NCBI RefSeq assembly: GCF_014332695.1
Contig: NZ_MBUA01000001.1
Span: 930,001-994,000, forward strand
Direction of reading: 5' to 3'
Length of the DNA stretch: 64,000 nt
From: Flavihumibacter stibioxidans
GTDB taxonomy: Bacteria; Bacteroidota; Bacteroidia; Chitinophagales; Chitinophagaceae
In this document: positions 62,801-64,000 of the stretch, piece after piece
How the letters are laid out: every line of letters starts with the position of its first letter
How positions within the stretch are numbered: position 1 is the first letter of the stretch
The notes under the pieces: generated by a model
The model's database searches: none
What the model was told of the DNA's origin: nothing
What the model saw: only the letters and a program-made list of their open reading frames with translations
Made by a program: the position numbers and the translations under genes

Positions 62801-64000
62801 ATAAAGTTGACGAGTGGATCGGCAAAGTCAGACACTCCACACCTGGTGTAGGATTGATCTCACCCCCGCCCCACCACGATATTTACTCCATTGAAGACCT
62901 CGCGCAATTGATATATGACCTGAAGAATGCCAACCGTGCTGCCCGTATCAGCGTGAAACTGGTAAGTAAAGCAGGTGTGGGCACCATTGCAGCGGGTGTT
63001 GCGAAAGCAAAAGCAGATGTTATCCTTGTAGCAGGTTTTGATGGCGGAACCGGTGCATCACCTATCAGTTCCATCAAACATGCGGGCCTGCCATGGGAAC
63101 TGGGACTGGCAGAAAGTCACCAGACCTTGCTGAAAAACAAACTTCGCAGCAGGGTGGTATTACAGGCAGATGGTCAACTCAGAACCGGACGCGATATTGC
63201 CATTGCCACTTTACTTGGTGCAGAAGAATGGGGTATTGCCACCGCCGCCCTGGTGGTAGAAGGCTGTATCATGATGCGTAAGTGTCACCTGAACACCTGC
63301 CCCGTTGGTGTGGCAACCCAGGACCCGGAACTGCGCAAGCGCTTTACCGGAAATGCAGATCATGTGGTTAATTTCTTCCGTTTTATTACGGAAGAATTCC
63401 GTGAAATCATGGCGGATCTCGGTTTCCGTACAGTAAATGAAATGGTCGGACAGGTTGATTTCCTGGAACAGAGAACTGATATCACTCACTGGAAATACAA
63501 GGGACTTGACCTGTCTCCCGTGTTGTACAAGGAACCGGCATCCATGTATACAGGATTGTACTGTGTGGAAGAGCAGGATCATGGTTTAAGCACTGTGATC
63601 GACTGGAAATTGCTTGAAGCCGCCCGGCCCTCACTGGAACAACAACAGAAAGTATTTGCATCATTTGATGTGAAGAACACAGACCGCACCATCGGTACCA
63701 TTCTGTCGAATGAGATTTCCAAAAAATATGGCGCGGCAGGACTGGCAGATGATACCATTCATTTCAAATTCACCGGAACCGCCGGACAAAGTTTTGGTGC
63801 CTTCAATACCAAAGGGATTACCCTTGAACTTGAAGGTGATGCCAACGATTATTTCGGTAAAGGTCTCAGCGGGGCCAAGTTGATCGTTTATCCGTCACTG
63901 TTAGCAACATTCAAACCGGAGGATAATATCATCATTGGCAACGTTGCGTTTTACGGTGCAACATCGGGCACTTCGTTTATACGTGGTAAAGCCGGAGAAC
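59881..64000 (+). CDS. gltB: Glutamate synthase large subunit (partial, 3' end cut)
   Basis: About 1373 residues are visible from the ATG at 59881; the frame is still open at the window edge. It makes glutamate from glutamine and 2-oxoglutarate. The N-terminal glutaminase domain starts after a short propeptide, with the nucleophile Cys17 in [13 protein letters not shown] central domain follows, then the FMN/synthase domain ([46 protein letters not shown]) and the 3Fe-4S cysteines in [16 protein letters not shown]. The C-terminal domain is only partly present. It follows the ilv operon by 204 bases without a clear -7 box. It supplies the amino group used by IlvE. Confidence 0.97.
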   Translation, partial: MASNQGLYHPSFEHDACGIGFVANIKSNKSHQIISDALTILENMEHRGACGCEVNTGDGAGIMIQTPHEFYFDECVKLGIHLPSFGKYGVGVLFFPREIRLREECRDIFNRAAEKLGLDVIGYRKVPVNTEGIGPTALSVEPEMEHVFIACPDHINNPDDFERKLFILRNYASHTINNTVKKDAIGFYIASLSYKTVIYKGQLTSHQVREYFPDLSDKRMVSAFGLVHSRFATNTFPSWKLAQPFRYMAHNGEINTLQGNLNWLRTSEKGFTSPYFTKEEMDMLLPIVTEGQSDSACLDNMIELLTLTGRSLPHVMMMLIPEAWDGNEHMDPVKKAFYEFHAAFMEPWDGPASISFTDGKIIGATLDRNGLRPSRYAVTTDDRVIMASETGALPVDPALIKEKGRLQPGKMFVVDLEQGRIISDEELKQQICSQKPYAEWLNKYKIRMEELPEPRVLFTHLEHDQVFKYQKAFGYSTEDLETIIAPMAVDGKEPIGSMGTDTPLAVLSDQPQHISSYFKQLFAQVTNPPIDPIRERLVMSLATFVGNNGNLLSEDPLAAHSVALKHPVLNNHELEKIRSIDTGIFQAKTLQCYFRADGKPGSMQKALDRICRYAVDAVQDGFEVLILSDRAIDSDHAPIPSLLSTAAIHHHLIRKGFRGQVGLVVEAGDVWEVHHFACLIGFGATAINPYLALSTIRDMKLMDKMETTLDPDQLKKNYIKAVNEGLLKVFSKMGISTLQSYQGAQIFEIIGINKTVVDKYFTGATSRIEGMGLDEIAKEALAKHFLAFSKKDIPVDRLPVGGIYQWKRKGEAHLFNPQTIHLLQYATRMNDYNTYKKYSKLVDDQGLKATTLRSQLQFKNNRPSIPIEEVESADSIMKRFATGAMSFGSISHEAHSTLAIAMNRIGAKSNTGEGGEDDMRYQALPNGDSMKSAIKQVASGRFGVTSYYLTMADELQIKMAQGAKPGEGGQLPGHKVDEWIGKVRHSTPGVGLISPPPHHDIYSIEDLAQLIYDLKNANRAARISVKLVSKAGVGTIAAGVAKAKADVILVAGFDGGTGASPISSIKHAGLPWELGLAESHQTLLKNKLRSRVVLQADGQLRTGRDIAIATLLGAEEWGIATAALVVEGCIMMRKCHLNTCPVGVATQDPELRKRFTGNADHVVNFFRFITEEFREIMADLGFRTVNEMVGQVDFLEQRTDITHWKYKGLDLSPVLYKEPASMYTGLYCVEEQDHGLSTVIDWKLLEAARPSLEQQQKVFASFDVKNTDRTIGTILSNEISKKYGAAGLADDTIHFKFTGTAGQSFGAFNTKGITLELEGDANDYFGKGLSGAKLIVYPSLLATFKPEDNIIIGNVAFYGATSGTSFIRGKAGE

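Overview
The window looks like chromosomal DNA from a member of the Bacteroidota, most likely the Chitinophagaceae or a near relative. The evidence is a SusC/SusD pair, a giant PKD protein with a type IX secretion C-terminal domain next to a PorP/SprF-family gene, relaxed lipoboxes, mostly no Shine-Dalgarno sequence before start codons, and several perfect TAnnTTTG -7 promoter boxes. I see no rRNA, tRNA, CRISPR array, insertion sequence or prophage. The genus cannot be fixed from the sequence alone.

Layout. (1) 1-5331, minus strand: an acetyl-CoA module (AMP-forming acetyl-CoA synthetase, E1 alpha, E1 beta and E2 of a pyruvate or acetoin dehydrogenase, a dedicated acyl carrier protein, and a partial ribosome hibernation factor), with a divergent SDR reductase at 5456. 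(2) 6538-8140: a small outer-membrane-type protein and an L,D-transpeptidase. (3) 8143-19653, minus strand: a SusC-SusD nutrient locus followed by a giant CRTAC1/FG-GAP lipoprotein, a vanadium-type haloperoxidase and an FG-GAP protein with a c-type heme motif. (4) 19930-29705: an envelope/polysaccharide block with a Gfo/Idh/MocA oxidoreductase, a polyprenyl-phosphate sugar transferase, an M1-like protein with a broken zinc site, a FemAB-like acyltransferase, an FkbM methyltransferase, IspD, two DUF4230 proteins and a heptose kinase. (5) 29736-36435: an amino-acid permease, an OmpH/Skp-like protein and rpoC, which stands apart from rpoB. (6) 36764-44367: a 2188-residue PKD protein and its PorP/SprF partner. 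(7) 44369-45922: a helical-repeat protein. (8) 46128-59676: the whole branched-chain amino-acid pathway, leuA-leuC-leuD-(ModF-like ABC ATPase)-leuB, then ilvE-ilvD-ilvB-ilvN-ilvC-ilvA, followed by gltB, which runs off the end.

The most interesting finds are regulatory. Upstream of ilvE, in 51986-52244, there is a complete transcription attenuator: a perfect -7 box, a 34-codon leader peptide packed with Ile and Val, a candidate antiterminator segment and a strong terminator with a T-run. leuA has its own terminator just before its start codon, but with no obvious leader peptide. The window also carries a family of tandem 7-8 bp arrays (TGAATGG-like). They start at or next to stop codons, place stops in all three frames on one strand and none on the other, and at ilvA they have become the predicted N-terminus. 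A second, unrelated palindrome (core GTCTGACGTACGTCAGAC) occurs twice behind rpoC and once inside the leu operon.
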